64,000 nt of DNA from NCBI RefSeq assembly GCF_003711805.1, contig NZ_QXCP01000003.1:186001-250000 (forward strand), in the 5' to 3' direction. This document shows positions 34,665 to 44,535 of this stretch, one piece after another. Made by a program: the position numbers and the translations under genes. The DNA comes from Brachybacterium sp. EE-P12. Its GTDB lineage: Bacteria > Actinomycetota > Actinomycetes > Actinomycetales > Dermabacteraceae. Every line of letters begins with the position of its first letter. Positions within the stretch are counted from its first letter, which is position 1. The notes under the pieces were generated by a model. It did not search any database, was not told the DNA's origin, and saw only the letters and a program-made list of their open reading frames with translations.

Positions 34665-35716
34665 CCGTGCACCGCCCGCGACCGCATCACCAGCATCAGG
34701 AAGAACGGCGCGCCCATCAGCGCCGTGAACAGCCCGATCGGCACCTCGGCAGGCGGGGCGACGATGCGGGAGAGGGTGTCCGCCACCACGATCAGCAGCG
34801 CCCCCACCGCCGCGGAGACCGGCAGCAGGCTGCGGTGCGCGGGCCCGCAGACCAGGCGCACGATGTGCGGGACCACCAGGCCGATGAACCCGATCGTGCC
34901 CGCGAAGGCGACGCTCGCCCCGGTCAGCAGCGCGGTCGTGACGATCATCGTGCGACGGGTCCGCTCGACGTCGAGGCCCAGGTGCTTGGCCTGGCGCTCA
35001 CCGAGGGTGAGCAGGTCCAGCCGCCTCGCGAGGAGGATCAGCAGCCCCACGCCGGCCGTCACCGGGACCACGGCGATCGCGAGCTTCAGCCAGGTGATCG
35101 CGCCGAGGGAGCCCATCTGCCAGAACACCACCGACTGCAGCTCGTCGTCGTCGGCCGCGAAGGTGAAGAACCCGGTCAGCGCCGCGAAGCCGGCCCCGAT
35201 CGCGATGCCCACCAGCAGCAGCCGCGAGGTGCCGCCGCCTGCGGAGGGGCGCGCCAGCAGGTAGATCATCCCGGTCGCGAGCAGCCCGCCGGCGAAGGCC
35301 GCGGCCGGCACCGCCCAGGCGGTCAGCGCGGTCGCCAGCGGCGGCAGCAGCACGATCGCACCGACCGCCCCGGTCGAGGCGCCGGCGCTCACGCCGATGA
35401 TCCCCGGATCGGCGAGCGGGTTGCGGAACAGGCTCTGCAGCGCCGCGCCGGAGACCGCGAGCGCGGCCCCGGACAGCGCCCCGAACAGCACCCGCGGCAT
35501 CCGCAGGGTCATCACCACCGTGGTCTCCAGCGCCGGGGCGCCCTCCCCGATGCCGAGGATCTCGTGACCGGCGACGGCGAGCACCGTGCGCGGGCCGAGC
35601 TCGATCGGCCCCAGCCCGATGCCGAGCACCACCGCGACCACGAGCGCCGCGAGCGCGACCGGGAGTGCGAGGGCGAGCGGGACCCGTCGGAGGCGCTCGG
35701 TGCGGACGCGGCTCAC
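34661..35716 (-). CDS. FecCD-family iron-chelate/heme ABC transporter permease
   Basis: A 351-residue permease with about 10 helices. It contains LRMPRVLFGALSGAALAVSGAALQSLFRNPLADPGIIGVSAGAS, the FecCD hallmark, and GTIGFIGLVVPHIVRLVCGPAHRSLLPVSAAVGA, the second. The GTG at 35716 overlaps the binding-protein stop by 4 bp; upstream residues in the open frame are a shadow. Confidence 0.93.
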   Translation of the reverse strand: MSRVRTERLRRVPLALALPVALAALVVAVVLGIGLGPIELGPRTVLAVAGHEILGIGEGAPALETTVVMTLRMPRVLFGALSGAALAVSGAALQSLFRNPLADPGIIGVSAGASTGAVGAIVLLPPLATALTAWAVPAAAFAGGLLATGMIYLLARPSAGGGTSRLLLVGIAIGAGFAALTGFFTFAADDDELQSVVFWQMGSLGAITWLKLAIAVVPVTAGVGLLILLARRLDLLTLGERQAKHLGLDVERTRRTMIVTTALLTGASVAFAGTIGFIGLVVPHIVRLVCGPAHRSLLPVSAAVGALLIVVADTLSRIVAPPAEVPIGLFTALMGAPFFLMLVMRSRAVHG

Positions 35717-36798
35717 TCCGCCAGGTCCGCCAGCGCGGTGGCCAGCGCGAGCGCCCCGGCGCCGACGGCGGAGCCCGAGACCTTGATCTGCTCGCTCGGC
35801 ATGAGCACGAAGTTCGAGGCCTCGCCGGCGGGGGTCCGGGCGAGGGTCGGGAAGGCGGTGAGGAAGCCCTCGAGCCCGCCCCACTCCTCCACGTCGCCGG
35901 TGCCGGTGATGATCACGTCGGGGCGCAGGCCCAGCAGGCCCTCGTCGCTGTACTCGACGGAATAGCCGCGCAGCCCGGCCTCGAGCCCGCAGTTCACGGC
36001 GCCGACGGCGTCGAGGATGTCCGCGGCGGCGGTGCCGGAGCCGACCACGGCGTTCGCGCCGCCCGCCCCGGAGGACGTCACCACCAGCACGCGCAGCTCG
36101 GAGACGGCGTCGCCTGCGGTCTCGCTCGCCCGGGCGAGCTGGTCCTCGACGGCGGCGGCGAGCTCCTCTCCGGCATCCGGGTCGCCGATCAGCGCGGCGA
36201 CGGCGCGGATCTTGTCCGCCACGGACTGCTGGTCGTCGATCACCGCGGCGGAGACCCCGGCCTGGCGGAACTGCGCGGCGACGTCGCCGTGGCGCTTGGT
36301 GTTGTTGCCCAGGAAGAACGTGCCGTCCACGGACAGCAGGCCCTCGACCCCGGTCTGCTGGGAGAACTCGAACTGCTCCGGCGCCGCGAGCGCGGCCGGG
36401 GCGACGGAGTTCGTGGGAGCGGCGTAGATGTCCTCCTGCAGGCCCATCGCGGCGAGCATGTCGGCCACGTCCTCGCCGCCGACGATGGTGCGGGAGATGT
36501 CCTCGACCGTGACCTCGCTGCCGGTCCCGTCGGTCAGCGTGACGGGAAGCGCGGGTGTGGCCGCGGCCGAGGGGACGTCGGCGCCCTCCACCCAGGTCCA
36601 GCCCTCCGGCAGGTCGGCGGGAGAGCCGGCCCCGGCCTCGCCGCCACCGGCTTCCGACGCACCGGAGCCGCCGTCCGAGCCGCCGGAGCCGCCGTCCGAC
36701 GTGCCGGAGTCCGTGTCGGACCCGCCGCAGGCGGCGAGGCCCACGAGGGCGGCGAGAGCGGCGGAGGTGGTCAGGGCGGTTCGGCGGGTCAGTCGCAC
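35713..36798 (-). CDS. Iron-chelate/heme ABC transporter substrate-binding lipoprotein (HmuT-like)
   Basis: A 361-residue lipoprotein: signal MRLTRRTALTTSAALAALVG with lipobox LAAC (Cys24), a Gly/Ser-rich linker of about 30 residues, then a class III periplasmic-binding fold. SRTIVGGEDVADMLAAMGLQEDIYAA and GVEGLLSVDGTFFLGNN, and RPDVIITGTGDVEEWGGLEGF, are family-typical. HmuT proteins bind heme, but the operon also carries a Fes-like esterase, so a ferric siderophore is an alternative ligand. GTG start. An iron box lies 24 bp upstream. Confidence 0.88.
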   Translation of the reverse strand: MRLTRRTALTTSAALAALVGLAACGGSDTDSGTSDGGSGGSDGGSGASEAGGGEAGAGSPADLPEGWTWVEGADVPSAAATPALPVTLTDGTGSEVTVEDISRTIVGGEDVADMLAAMGLQEDIYAAPTNSVAPAALAAPEQFEFSQQTGVEGLLSVDGTFFLGNNTKRHGDVAAQFRQAGVSAAVIDDQQSVADKIRAVAALIGDPDAGEELAAAVEDQLARASETAGDAVSELRVLVVTSSGAGGANAVVGSGTAAADILDAVGAVNCGLEAGLRGYSVEYSDEGLLGLRPDVIITGTGDVEEWGGLEGFLTAFPTLARTPAGEASNFVLMPSEQIKVSGSAVGAGALALATALADLAE

Positions 36799-36821
36799 GA
36801 TGGTGATCCTTGTCGGTCGAG

Positions 36822-36840
36822 ATAGGTGAGCCTCACCTTA
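36822..36840 (-). promoter_or_regulatory. DtxR/IdeR-type iron box
   Basis: On the plus strand ATAGGTGAGCCTCACCTTA; on the minus strand it matches the classical 19-bp consensus at 15 positions, including both half-site cores. It lies just upstream of the binding-protein gene, so the four-gene operon should be repressed by iron-loaded DtxR/IdeR. Confidence 0.85.
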
Positions 36841-36908
36841 GAGGGCGGGGCGAGGGCGTGACCGGCGCGAGGAGGTCTGAGACGGACGTCACCGGGTGGG
36901 TGACCCCG

Positions 36909-36914
36909 TATCCT
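36909..36914 (+). promoter_or_regulatory. Candidate -10 (TATCCT) for tdh-kbl
   Basis: TATCCT fits TAnnnT and would give a leader of about 110 nt before the tdh start. No convincing -35 at 17 bp. Confidence 0.35.
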
Positions 36915-37031
36915 CGACCCGACGGTCCCCACCCCGGACCGTCGGCCCGCCGCCCCGCGACGCCCACCCCCGCGCCGCGCGATCGGCAGAGCCACGGGAC
37001 GCTCCCGCGCGGAGCAGGACGAGGAGGTCTG

Positions 37032-38099
37032 ATGCGCGCACTGCGCAAGGTCGCGCCCGGTGCCGGCCTGGAATGGACGAACGCCCCGGAGCCCGGCTGC
37101 GGGCCCTGGGACGTGAAGGTGCGCGTGCTGCGCACCGGGATCTGCGGCACCGATCTGCACATCCTCGCCTGGGACTCCTCCGCCGAGGCGATGTGCGACA
37201 CCGTCCCCTTCACCCCCGGTCACGAGTTCTACGGCGAGATCGTCGAGGTCGGCGCCGAGGTCCCGGACGTGCGCGTCGGCGACCGGGTCTCCGGCGAGGG
37301 GCACGTGGTGTGCGGGACCTGCCGCAACTGCCGCGCCGGTCGCCGCCAGATGTGCAACCGCGTGCGCTCCGTCGGCGTGCAGCGCGACGGCGCGTTCGCC
37401 GAGTACGTCAGCGTCCCGCACGAGAACGTGTGGGTCCACGAGCACGACGGCGGGCAGGAGCTGATCACCCCCGAGCTCGGCGCCGCCTTCGACCCGCTCG
37501 GCAACGCCGTCCACACCGCGCTGAAGTTCCCGCTCGTGGGCGAGGACGTGCTCATCACCGGCGCGGGTCCGATCGGCCAGATGGCCGCCGCCGTGGCGCG
37601 CCACGCCGGTGCCCGCTACATCACCATCACCGACATCTCCCCGGACCGCCTCGCCATGGCGGAGGACTGCGGCGCCGACGTGGTGCTCGACGTGTCCACC
37701 ATGCGGGTGCGCGATGCACAGCGCCGCCTGGGGATGCGCGAGGGCTTCGACGTGGGCCTGGAGATCACCGGCCAGGCCCGCGCGCTGCAGGAGATGATCG
37801 AGAACATCAACCACGGCGGGAAGATCGCCCTGCTGGGCCTGCCCGCCGCGCCGTTCGAGATCGACTGGACGACGGTGGTCACCCGCATGCTCACCCTCCA
37901 GGGCATCTACGGTCGCGAGATGTACGAGACCTGGAACGCGATGTCCGCGATGCTCTCCACCTCCCCGACCCTGCGCGCCGCGATCCAGCGCACCATCACC
38001 CACGTGCTGCCCGCCGAACAGTGGGAGGACGGCTTCGCCCTCGCCCGCGAGGCGAAGGCAGGGAAGGTCCTGCTGGACTGGACCGACGTCGGCGGCTGA
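37032..38099 (+). CDS. tdh: L-threonine 3-dehydrogenase
   Basis: A 355-residue zinc-dependent medium-chain dehydrogenase that oxidises L-threonine to 2-amino-3-ketobutyrate with NAD+. Catalytic zinc ligands are Cys38 in [11 protein letters not shown] and the His-Glu in [11 protein letters not shown]. The structural zinc site is [15 protein letters not shown], and the nucleotide fold [13 protein letters not shown]. The adjacent kbl completes the route to glycine and acetyl-CoA. ATG 37032 has gaggagg 5 nt upstream. Confidence 0.95.
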   Translation: MRALRKVAPGAGLEWTNAPEPGCGPWDVKVRVLRTGICGTDLHILAWDSSAEAMCDTVPFTPGHEFYGEIVEVGAEVPDVRVGDRVSGEGHVVCGTCRNCRAGRRQMCNRVRSVGVQRDGAFAEYVSVPHENVWVHEHDGGQELITPELGAAFDPLGNAVHTALKFPLVGEDVLITGAGPIGQMAAAVARHAGARYITITDISPDRLAMAEDCGADVVLDVSTMRVRDAQRRLGMREGFDVGLEITGQARALQEMIENINHGGKIALLGLPAAPFEIDWTTVVTRMLTLQGIYGREMYETWNAMSAMLSTSPTLRAAIQRTITHVLPAEQWEDGFALAREAKAGKVLLDWTDVGG

Positions 38100-38208
38100 C
38101 CCGTCGGCCCCGCCGCCGGGTGGGGCCGCCCCGCCCGCCGGCCCGCCCGACAGCTCGACCGCCCCGCCCCCGAGCCCCCTCCGCACCCGTCCCGACCGAG
38201 AGGACCCC

Positions 38209-39426
38209 ATGTACACCGACCTCAAGGACCAGCTGACCGCCGAGCTCGCCGAGATCGAGCAGGCCGGCACCTTCAAGCACGAGCGCGTCATCTCCACCGC
38301 GCAGTCCGGCCGCATCACCGCCGGACCCGTCGGCCGCGAGGGCGCCGAGGTGCTGAACTTCTGCGCCAACAACTACCTGGGCCTCGCCGACGACCAGCGG
38401 CTCATCGACGCCGCCAAGCGAGCCCTGGACGAGCGCGGCTTCGGCATGGCCTCGGTGCGCTTCATCTGCGGCACCCAGGATCTCCATCTCGAGCTCGAAC
38501 AGCGGCTCTCCGCGTTCCTCGGCACCGAGGACACGATCCTGTTCTCCTCCTGCTTCGACGCGAACGGGGCTGTGTTCGAGCCGCTGTTCGGCACGGAGGA
38601 CGCGATCATCTCCGACGCCCTGAACCACGCCTCCCTCATCGACGGGATCCGCCTGTCCAAGGCCGCGCGCTTCCGCTACCGCAACGCCGACCTCGCCGAT
38701 CTGCGCACCCAGCTCGAGGCCGCCGCCGCGCTGCACGACGGCAAGGGCGCCCGCCGCACCGTCATCGTCACCGACGGCGTGTTCTCGATGGACGGCTATC
38801 TCGCCCCGCTGCCCGGCATCTGCGATCTCGCCGAAGAGTTCGGCGCGCTGGTGATGGTCGACGACTCCCATGCCGTCGGATTCATGGGGGACACCGGCGC
38901 CGGCACCCCCGAGCACTTCGGGGTCTCCGACCGGGTGGACCTCTACACCGGCACCTTCGGCAAGGCGCTCGGCGGCGCGAGCGGCGGCTACGTCTCCGGC
39001 AGGCGCGAGATCGTGGCGATGCTGCGCCAGAAGGGCCGCCCCTACCTGTTCTCCAACTCCCTGGCCCCCTCGATCGTCGCCGCGACCCTGACCGCGCTCG
39101 ACCTCGTCGCCGGCAGCGCCGAGCTGCGTGCGAGCCTGTTCCGCAATGCCGAGCTGTTCCGGTCCCGGATGGGCGAGGAGGGCTTCGAGCTGCTCGACGG
39201 CGAGCACGCCATCGTGCCGGTCATGTTCGGGGACGCGGCGCTCGCCGCCCGGATCGCCGACGTGATGCTCGAACAGGGCGTGTACGTCACCGCCTTCTCC
39301 TACCCGGTGGTGCCGCAGGGTCAGGCCCGGATCCGCGTGCAGCTCTCCGCCGCGCACACCGAGCAGGACGTCGAGGCGGCCGTGCGCGCCTTCGTCGCCG
39401 CCCGGGACGCCGTCCAGCAGGGCTGA
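38209..39426 (+). CDS. kbl: Glycine C-acetyltransferase (2-amino-3-ketobutyrate CoA ligase)
   Basis: A 405-residue alpha-oxoamine synthase. [57 protein letters not shown] and [15 protein letters not shown] with PLP Lys252 are all family-typical. It cleaves 2-amino-3-ketobutyrate with CoA into glycine and acetyl-CoA, taking the unstable tdh product. 109 bp separate it from tdh with no obvious terminator, so they are probably one operon. gagagga precedes the start. Confidence 0.95.
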   Translation: MYTDLKDQLTAELAEIEQAGTFKHERVISTAQSGRITAGPVGREGAEVLNFCANNYLGLADDQRLIDAAKRALDERGFGMASVRFICGTQDLHLELEQRLSAFLGTEDTILFSSCFDANGAVFEPLFGTEDAIISDALNHASLIDGIRLSKAARFRYRNADLADLRTQLEAAAALHDGKGARRTVIVTDGVFSMDGYLAPLPGICDLAEEFGALVMVDDSHAVGFMGDTGAGTPEHFGVSDRVDLYTGTFGKALGGASGGYVSGRREIVAMLRQKGRPYLFSNSLAPSIVAATLTALDLVAGSAELRASLFRNAELFRSRMGEEGFELLDGEHAIVPVMFGDAALAARIADVMLEQGVYVTAFSYPVVPQGQARIRVQLSAAHTEQDVEAAVRAFVAARDAVQQG

Positions 39427-39453
39427 TCCGACGGGCGCTGCGAGGACTGGCGC

Positions 39454-40815
39454 TCAGCCCAGCCGCATCCAGGCGTCGGTGCGCACGCGCAGGCCGAGGG
39501 TGATCGCGCGCAGCACCATGAACAGGAAGTTGCAGGCCAGCCACAGCAGCGCGAGGCCGAGCGGGCCGTGGGGCGCCCACAGCGCCACGGCGATCGCGCC
39601 GGGAAGGGTCGCGATGGCGACGAAGGAGCCGGCCTTCGCCAGATACGGTGCGTCCCCGGCCCCCATCAGCACGCCGTCGAGCACGAAGACGTACCCGGCG
39701 ATCGGCTGGGCGATCACGAGCACCCACAGCGCCGTCTGCAGGTTCTCCTGCACCGCGACGTCCGGGGTGAACAGCGAGGGCACCACGTAGCTCGCCGCGA
39801 GCAGGCCCACCGCGACCACCGCACCGCCTCCCACGCCCCAGACCATCAGCCGCCTGGTCACCGCGTGGACGGTCCGCGGGTCCGAGGCGCCGAGATACCG
39901 GCCGGTCAGGGCCTGGCCGGCGATCGCGAGGGAGTCCAGCGCGAGCGACAGCACCGTGAACACGGTCGTGGCCAGCTGGTGCGCGGCGAGCTGCACGTCC
40001 CCCAGCCCGGTCGCGACCACCGTCGAGGCGATCAGCACGACGCGCAGGGAGAGGGTGCGCACGAACATCGGCACCGCATCGCGGCCGACGGCGACGAGAT
40101 GCGCCGGCTGCAGCCCGAGCCCGATGCCCTCGCGCCGTGCCCGGCGCACGATCACCGCCAGCAGCACCAGCGCCATCCCCCACTGCGCGATGACCGTGCC
40201 GATCGCGGAGCCCGCGATGCCGAGCTCGAGACCGAAGATCAGCAGCGCGTTCAGCGGGATGTTCACCAGCGCCCCGCCCACGGCGACCACGAGCGGCAGC
40301 GTCGCGTCCTGCAGCCCCCGCACCAGGCCGGTCGCCGCCTGCACAGCGAGCATCGCGGGCAGTCCCAGCGCGCTCAGGCGCAGGTAGATCGTCGCCTCGG
40401 CGAGCACCTCGGGGGAGGGGCCGAACAGGGCCAGCAGCGGTTCCCCGGCGACCACCAGCACGAGGGCGACCGCGGCGCCGACGATCAGCGCGAGCCAGCA
40501 CGCGTCGATGCCGCGGGAGATCGCCTCCTTCCGTCGCCCCGCGCCGAAGGAGCGGGCGACCGCGGCGGTGGTCGAGTAGGCGAGGAACAGGGCGAGGCCC
40601 ACGACGGTGGTGAGCACCGTCGAGGCGACGCCCAGCCCGGCCAGCGAGGTGGTCGAGACGCGGGCGATGAACGCTGAGTCGGCGAGGACGAACAGCGGCT
40701 CGGCGACCAGCGCGCCGAAGCTCGGCACGGCCAGGCGCAGGATGTCGCGGTCGACGGCACGCCGGGCCCGCTCCTCGCGGGGCTCACCAGGGGAGGAGGG
40801 GACGGAGAAGGGCAC
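39454..40815 (-). CDS. MATE-family multidrug efflux protein (DinF-like)
   Basis: A 453-residue transporter with 12 hydrophobic helices in two repeats: LAVPSFGALVAEPLFVLADSAFIARVSTTSLAGLG, LGLPAMLAVQAATGLVRGLQDATLPL and AAHQLATTVFTVLSLALDSLAIAGQALTGRYLGA. This pattern places it in the DinF branch, which uses Na+ or H+. The GTG at 40815 is chosen because CACAAT lies 6 nt before it, a leaderless arrangement, and because it keeps a short hydrophilic N-terminus. Alternative: ATG at 40845. Confidence 0.9.
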   Translation of the reverse strand: MPFSVPSSPGEPREERARRAVDRDILRLAVPSFGALVAEPLFVLADSAFIARVSTTSLAGLGVASTVLTTVVGLALFLAYSTTAAVARSFGAGRRKEAISRGIDACWLALIVGAAVALVLVVAGEPLLALFGPSPEVLAEATIYLRLSALGLPAMLAVQAATGLVRGLQDATLPLVVAVGGALVNIPLNALLIFGLELGIAGSAIGTVIAQWGMALVLLAVIVRRARREGIGLGLQPAHLVAVGRDAVPMFVRTLSLRVVLIASTVVATGLGDVQLAAHQLATTVFTVLSLALDSLAIAGQALTGRYLGASDPRTVHAVTRRLMVWGVGGGAVVAVGLLAASYVVPSLFTPDVAVQENLQTALWVLVIAQPIAGYVFVLDGVLMGAGDAPYLAKAGSFVAIATLPGAIAVALWAPHGPLGLALLWLACNFLFMVLRAITLGLRVRTDAWMRLG

Positions 40816-40821
40816 CCCACC

Positions 40822-40827
40822 ATTGTG
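40822..40827 (-). promoter_or_regulatory. Candidate -10 of a leaderless promoter for the MATE gene
   Basis: CACAAT on the minus strand, 6 nt before GTG 40815. It departs from TAnnnT at the first base only. Confidence 0.4.
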
Positions 40828-40991
40828 CGACGGGTGTCCGACCATCGTCGGGTCCACCGTCACAGGTGCGCGTGAGAGAGTTCCCGCGGAGCATCCGTCC
40901 CTGTGCGCCGGCCTGCAGTGCATCGGCCCCTGTGCTCCGCCGCGGCGACGACGCCGTCGTCCCCACGCCCGTCCGCGTCCCGAGGAGCAGG

Positions 40992-43900
40992 ATGAACCGC
41001 CTGGCCCGTCTGAGCCTGAACAACAGGTCCTTCATCGCGCTGGTCTGCATCGCCGTGTCGATCATCGGCGCCTTCATCATGACCACGATGCGCCAGGAGC
41101 TGATCCCCTCGGTCTCCCTGCCGCAGATCCAGGTGATGACCACCGCCCCCGGCTCCTCCTCCGAGCAGGTGCGGGACCGGATCACGAGCCCCGTCGAGCA
41201 GTCCCTGTCGGGGCTCGAGAACGTCGAGAGCACCTCCTCGACCTCGCAGGCGGGCATGTCGATGGTCACCGTCGAGCTCACCTACGGCACCGATGTGGCC
41301 CGCTCCTCCAACCAGGTCGACGCGGCGCTCTCGCGCATCGAGGACCAGCTCCCGTCGGACGCGGACCCGCAGGTCATCTCCGGCGGCACGAGCGATCTGC
41401 CGGCCGTGGTGCTCTCGGTCTCCTCCGACCTCGACCCCTCCGAGCTGGCCACGCGGCTCGAGTCCTCGGTGACCCCGGAGCTCGAGCGCGTCGACGGCGT
41501 CTCCTCCGTCGCCGTGATCGGCGCGCCCGAGCAGATCGTGCGGATCACCCCCGACGAGGACGCGCTGGCCGAGCACGGCCTGACCGACGACGACATCTCC
41601 ACCGCCCTGGACGCGAGCGGCCTGTCCCTGCCCGGCGGCTCCGTGACCGACGACGACCGCACCATGGACGTGGTGCTGGGGCAGAGCATCGACAGCATCG
41701 AGAGCCTCGAGGGCATCGTGCTGATGCCCTCGGACAGCTCCGCGGTCGGCGACGGGCAGCAGGGCCAGGGCGCGGACCAGGACGCCCAGCAGGGTGCCGA
41801 CGCCCAGCAGGGCGCGGGCGATGCGCAGACCCAGCCCGGCACCACCCCGGGCGAGCCCGCCGAGCCGGTCACCCTCGACGAGGTCGCCGAGGTCGAGCGG
41901 ACCACCGAGGACCCCACCTCGATCTCCCGCACCAACGGCCGCGAGTCGCTGGTCGTCATGGTCACCGCGACGGTCGACGGCAATGTCGTGGACATCTCCG
42001 ACGGCGTCGACTCGGTGCTGGACGACACCCTCTCCGGCGTGGGCGGGGACGCCGACGCGGACATCGTCTTCGACCAGGCGCCGTTCATCCAGGAGTCGAT
42101 CCTCGCGCTCGCCGAGGAGGGCCTGCTCGGTCTGCTCTTCGCCGTCGGCGTGATCCTGCTGTTCCTGCGGCGAGTGCGCCCCACCGTCGTCACCGCGATC
42201 TCGATCCCGACCTCGCTGCTGATCGCCTTCATCGGCATGTACGTCACCGGCTACACGCTGAACATGCTCACCCTGGCGGCGCTGACCATCTCGATCGGCC
42301 GCGTGGTCGACGACTCGATCGTGGTGATCGAGAACATCACGAGGCATCTCGCCTACGGCAAGACCAAGCGCCGCGCGATCCTCGACGCCGTCGGCGAGGT
42401 CGCCGGCGCCATCACCGCCTCCACCCTCGCCACCGTCGTGGTGTTCCTGCCGATCGCCGTGGTCGCCGGGATGGCCGGCGAGCTGTTCCGGCCCTTCGCC
42501 CTCACCGTCGGCATCGCGATGCTGTCCTCGCTGCTGGTGGCGCTGACCATCGTGCCGGTGCTCGCGTACTGGTTCCTGAAGCCCCCGAAGGGGCACGAGG
42601 ACGTCGACCCGGACGACGCCGCGCAGGTCGCCGCGATCCGCGAGGAGGCCGAGGGCGAGGAGGAGCGCACCTGGCTGCACCGCCTCTACGCCCCTGTGCT
42701 CCGCGCGACGCTGGACTCGCTGCCGCGCCGCCTGATCACCCTCGTCGCCTCCGTCGCGGTGCTGGTCGGGACCGTCTTCCTGATCCCGCTGGTGAACATC
42801 AACTTCCTCGGTGACTCGGGGCAGAACATCGCCTCGATCACCCAGACCCTCCCGGCCGGGACCAGCCTCGAGCAGTCCTCCTCCAAGGCCTCCGAGAGCG
42901 AGGACGCGCTGCTGGACGTCGACGGCGTCCAGACCGTCCAGACCACGATCGGCGGCGGCCAGTTCGGCATGGGCGGGGGCGGCGAGAACGAGGTCAGTTT
43001 CTCGATCACCACCGACCCCGACGCCGACCAGGAGGCGCTGCTGGACTCGATGCTCGCCGCGCTCGAGGACCTGCCGGACCACGGGGACGTCGAGGCGGCC
43101 GACATCGCCTCGCCCACCGGCTCGAGCTCCGTGGACATCCTCGTCACCGGCCCCACCGCGGCGGACCGCGAGGACGCGAACGACGCGATCCTCGCCGAGC
43201 TCGACCCGCTGCCCGAGGGCGTCTCCGAGGTCGTCAGCGACCTCGAGGCCGACCAGCCCACCGCGGTGGTCACCGTGGACCGCGAGAAGGCGGCCGCGCT
43301 CGGGCTCACCGAGGAGGCCGTGGTCGGCCTGGTCGCCCAGCAGATGTACCCCGGCGCGATCGGCACGATCACGCTCGAGGACGACGAGCTGGACATCGTC
43401 GTCGAGACCGGGGAGAGCGTGGACACCTTCGCGCAGCTGCAGGACCTCGAGCTCATGGGCTCGATCCCGCTGACCGACGTCGCCTCCGTCGACGAGGACC
43501 TCTCCCGCCCCTCGATCGCCACCCAGGACGGGCTCGAGACGGTCACCGTCTCGGTCACCCCCGAGGGCGAGGACGTCGGCGCGGCGACCGCCGCGGCGAA
43601 CGACGCGATCGAGGCGGCGGACCTGCCCGAGGGCGTCGAGGCGACCGTCGGCGGCACCGCCGCGGACATCGACGAGACCTTCGGCCAGCTCGGCATCGCC
43701 ATGGTCGCCGCGATCCTGCTGGTGTACGTGCTGCTGGTGTGGATCTTCAAGTCGCTGATCCAGCCGCTGATCCTGCTGGTCTCGATCCCCTTCGCGGCGA
43801 TCGGCTCGCTGGGCCTGCTGGTCATCACCGGGGTGCCGCTCGGCCTGCCCTCGATGATCGGCCTGCTGATGCTGGTGGGCATCGTGGTCACCAACGCGAT

Positions 43901-44441
43901 CGTGCTGATCGACCTGGTCAACCAGTACCGACGGCACGGGCTCGGGCTGGACGAGGCGCTGCACCTCGGCGCCTCCAAGCGTCTGCGCCCGATCCTCATG
44001 ACCGCGGCCGCGACGATCTTCGCCCTGGTCCCGATGGCGCTGGGCCTGACCGGCAACGGCGGGTTCATCGCCCAGCCGCTGGCCGTGGTGGTCATCGGCG
44101 GCCTCGTCTCCTCGACCCTGCTCACCCTGGTGATCGTGCCGGTGCTGTACCGCATGGCCGAGGGGCCGGGGGAGCGGCGCCGCCTGCGCCAGGAGGCCCG
44201 CGCCGACGAGCGACGGGGCGGTCGCGCGCGCCGTGAGGAGGCAGAGCGGCGCGAGGCCGAGGGCGATGCCGTCGTCGATCATCTCGAGGGGACGGACGGC
44301 GCTGCCGCGCAGGCGTTCGATGCAGCTGGTGCGCAGGATGCACCGGCCGACGCCCAGCAGCAGGACCTCGCACGGCGCCGCTCCCTGAAGGAGCGCGGCG
44401 GGATCATCGGGATCGTGAAGCGCAGGCTCGGACGGGACTGA
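40992..44441 (+). CDS. RND-family exporter, HAE/AcrB-like (SwrC-type)
   Basis: A 1149-residue protein with 12 predicted helices in the 1+5+1+5 pattern and two large external loops. MTTMRQELIPSVSLPQIQVMTTAPGSSSEQV starts the first porter domain. ISIGRVVDDSIVVIENITRHL contains the paired Asp of the proton relay. GEVAGAITASTLATVVVFLPI and GIVVTNAIVLIDLVNQYRRHG are family repeats. A Gln/Gly/Ala-rich insert (about 253-290) interrupts the first loop. The C-terminus carries about 90 charged residues. No membrane-fusion partner or outer-membrane channel is nearby, as in Bacillus SwrC. ATG 40992 follows gaggag by 5 nt. Confidence 0.9.
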   Translation: MNRLARLSLNNRSFIALVCIAVSIIGAFIMTTMRQELIPSVSLPQIQVMTTAPGSSSEQVRDRITSPVEQSLSGLENVESTSSTSQAGMSMVTVELTYGTDVARSSNQVDAALSRIEDQLPSDADPQVISGGTSDLPAVVLSVSSDLDPSELATRLESSVTPELERVDGVSSVAVIGAPEQIVRITPDEDALAEHGLTDDDISTALDASGLSLPGGSVTDDDRTMDVVLGQSIDSIESLEGIVLMPSDSSAVGDGQQGQGADQDAQQGADAQQGAGDAQTQPGTTPGEPAEPVTLDEVAEVERTTEDPTSISRTNGRESLVVMVTATVDGNVVDISDGVDSVLDDTLSGVGGDADADIVFDQAPFIQESILALAEEGLLGLLFAVGVILLFLRRVRPTVVTAISIPTSLLIAFIGMYVTGYTLNMLTLAALTISIGRVVDDSIVVIENITRHLAYGKTKRRAILDAVGEVAGAITASTLATVVVFLPIAVVAGMAGELFRPFALTVGIAMLSSLLVALTIVPVLAYWFLKPPKGHEDVDPDDAAQVAAIREEAEGEEERTWLHRLYAPVLRATLDSLPRRLITLVASVAVLVGTVFLIPLVNINFLGDSGQNIASITQTLPAGTSLEQSSSKASESEDALLDVDGVQTVQTTIGGGQFGMGGGGENEVSFSITTDPDADQEALLDSMLAALEDLPDHGDVEAADIASPTGSSSVDILVTGPTAADREDANDAILAELDPLPEGVSEVVSDLEADQPTAVVTVDREKAAALGLTEEAVVGLVAQQMYPGAIGTITLEDDELDIVVETGESVDTFAQLQDLELMGSIPLTDVASVDEDLSRPSIATQDGLETVTVSVTPEGEDVGAATAAANDAIEAADLPEGVEATVGGTAADIDETFGQLGIAMVAAILLVYVLLVWIFKSLIQPLILLVSIPFAAIGSLGLLVITGVPLGLPSMIGLLMLVGIVVTNAIVLIDLVNQYRRHGLGLDEALHLGASKRLRPILMTAAATIFALVPMALGLTGNGGFIAQPLAVVVIGGLVSSTLLTLVIVPVLYRMAEGPGERRRLRQEARADERRGGRARREEAERREAEGDAVVDHLEGTDGAAAQAFDAAGAQDAPADAQQQDLARRRSLKERGGIIGIVKRRLGRD

Positions 44442-44459
44442 CCCGTCGCGGGCCGGCGA

Positions 44460-44535
44460 TGGTCAGGTGCTGGCGTATGGCGTCCCTCTACGGACATATC
44501 GGCGTACTGGGACGCCATACGCCAGCAGATGACCA
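44460..44535. repeat. 76-bp quasi-palindromic repeat, copy 1
   Basis: Begins tggtca and ends tgacca. Inside, a perfect 19-bp inverted repeat (44468-44486 with 44509-44527, starting tgctggcgtatggcg) encloses a 22-nt loop. The second copy at 53511-53586 has the same length, the same ends and high identity. It lies 18 bp after the RND stop and could also act as a terminator. The 289-bp gap it occupies otherwise holds only the kinase promoter area. Confidence 0.88.

Noticed and set aside
42059..43672. CGGACAT boxes inside the RND gene (and similar ones at 21258, 26090, 36015, 37940, 60325) as regulatory sites
   Set aside because: They occur within ordinary codons at about the number expected by chance; only sites in promoters or leaders with the 9-bp repeat were kept.
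40860..44282. Very long minus-strand ORF (over 1100 codons) opposite the RND exporter gene
   Set aside because: It is the antisense shadow of a high-GC gene; composition is His/Asp/Gly/Arg-rich with no domain, while the plus strand encodes a complete RND protein.
44491..44504. CGGACA-tat-CGG in the loop of repeat copy 1 as a member of the polysaccharide-locus motif
   Set aside because: It matches the spacing, but copy 2 lacks it and the site is in a repeat far from the locus; probably coincidence.
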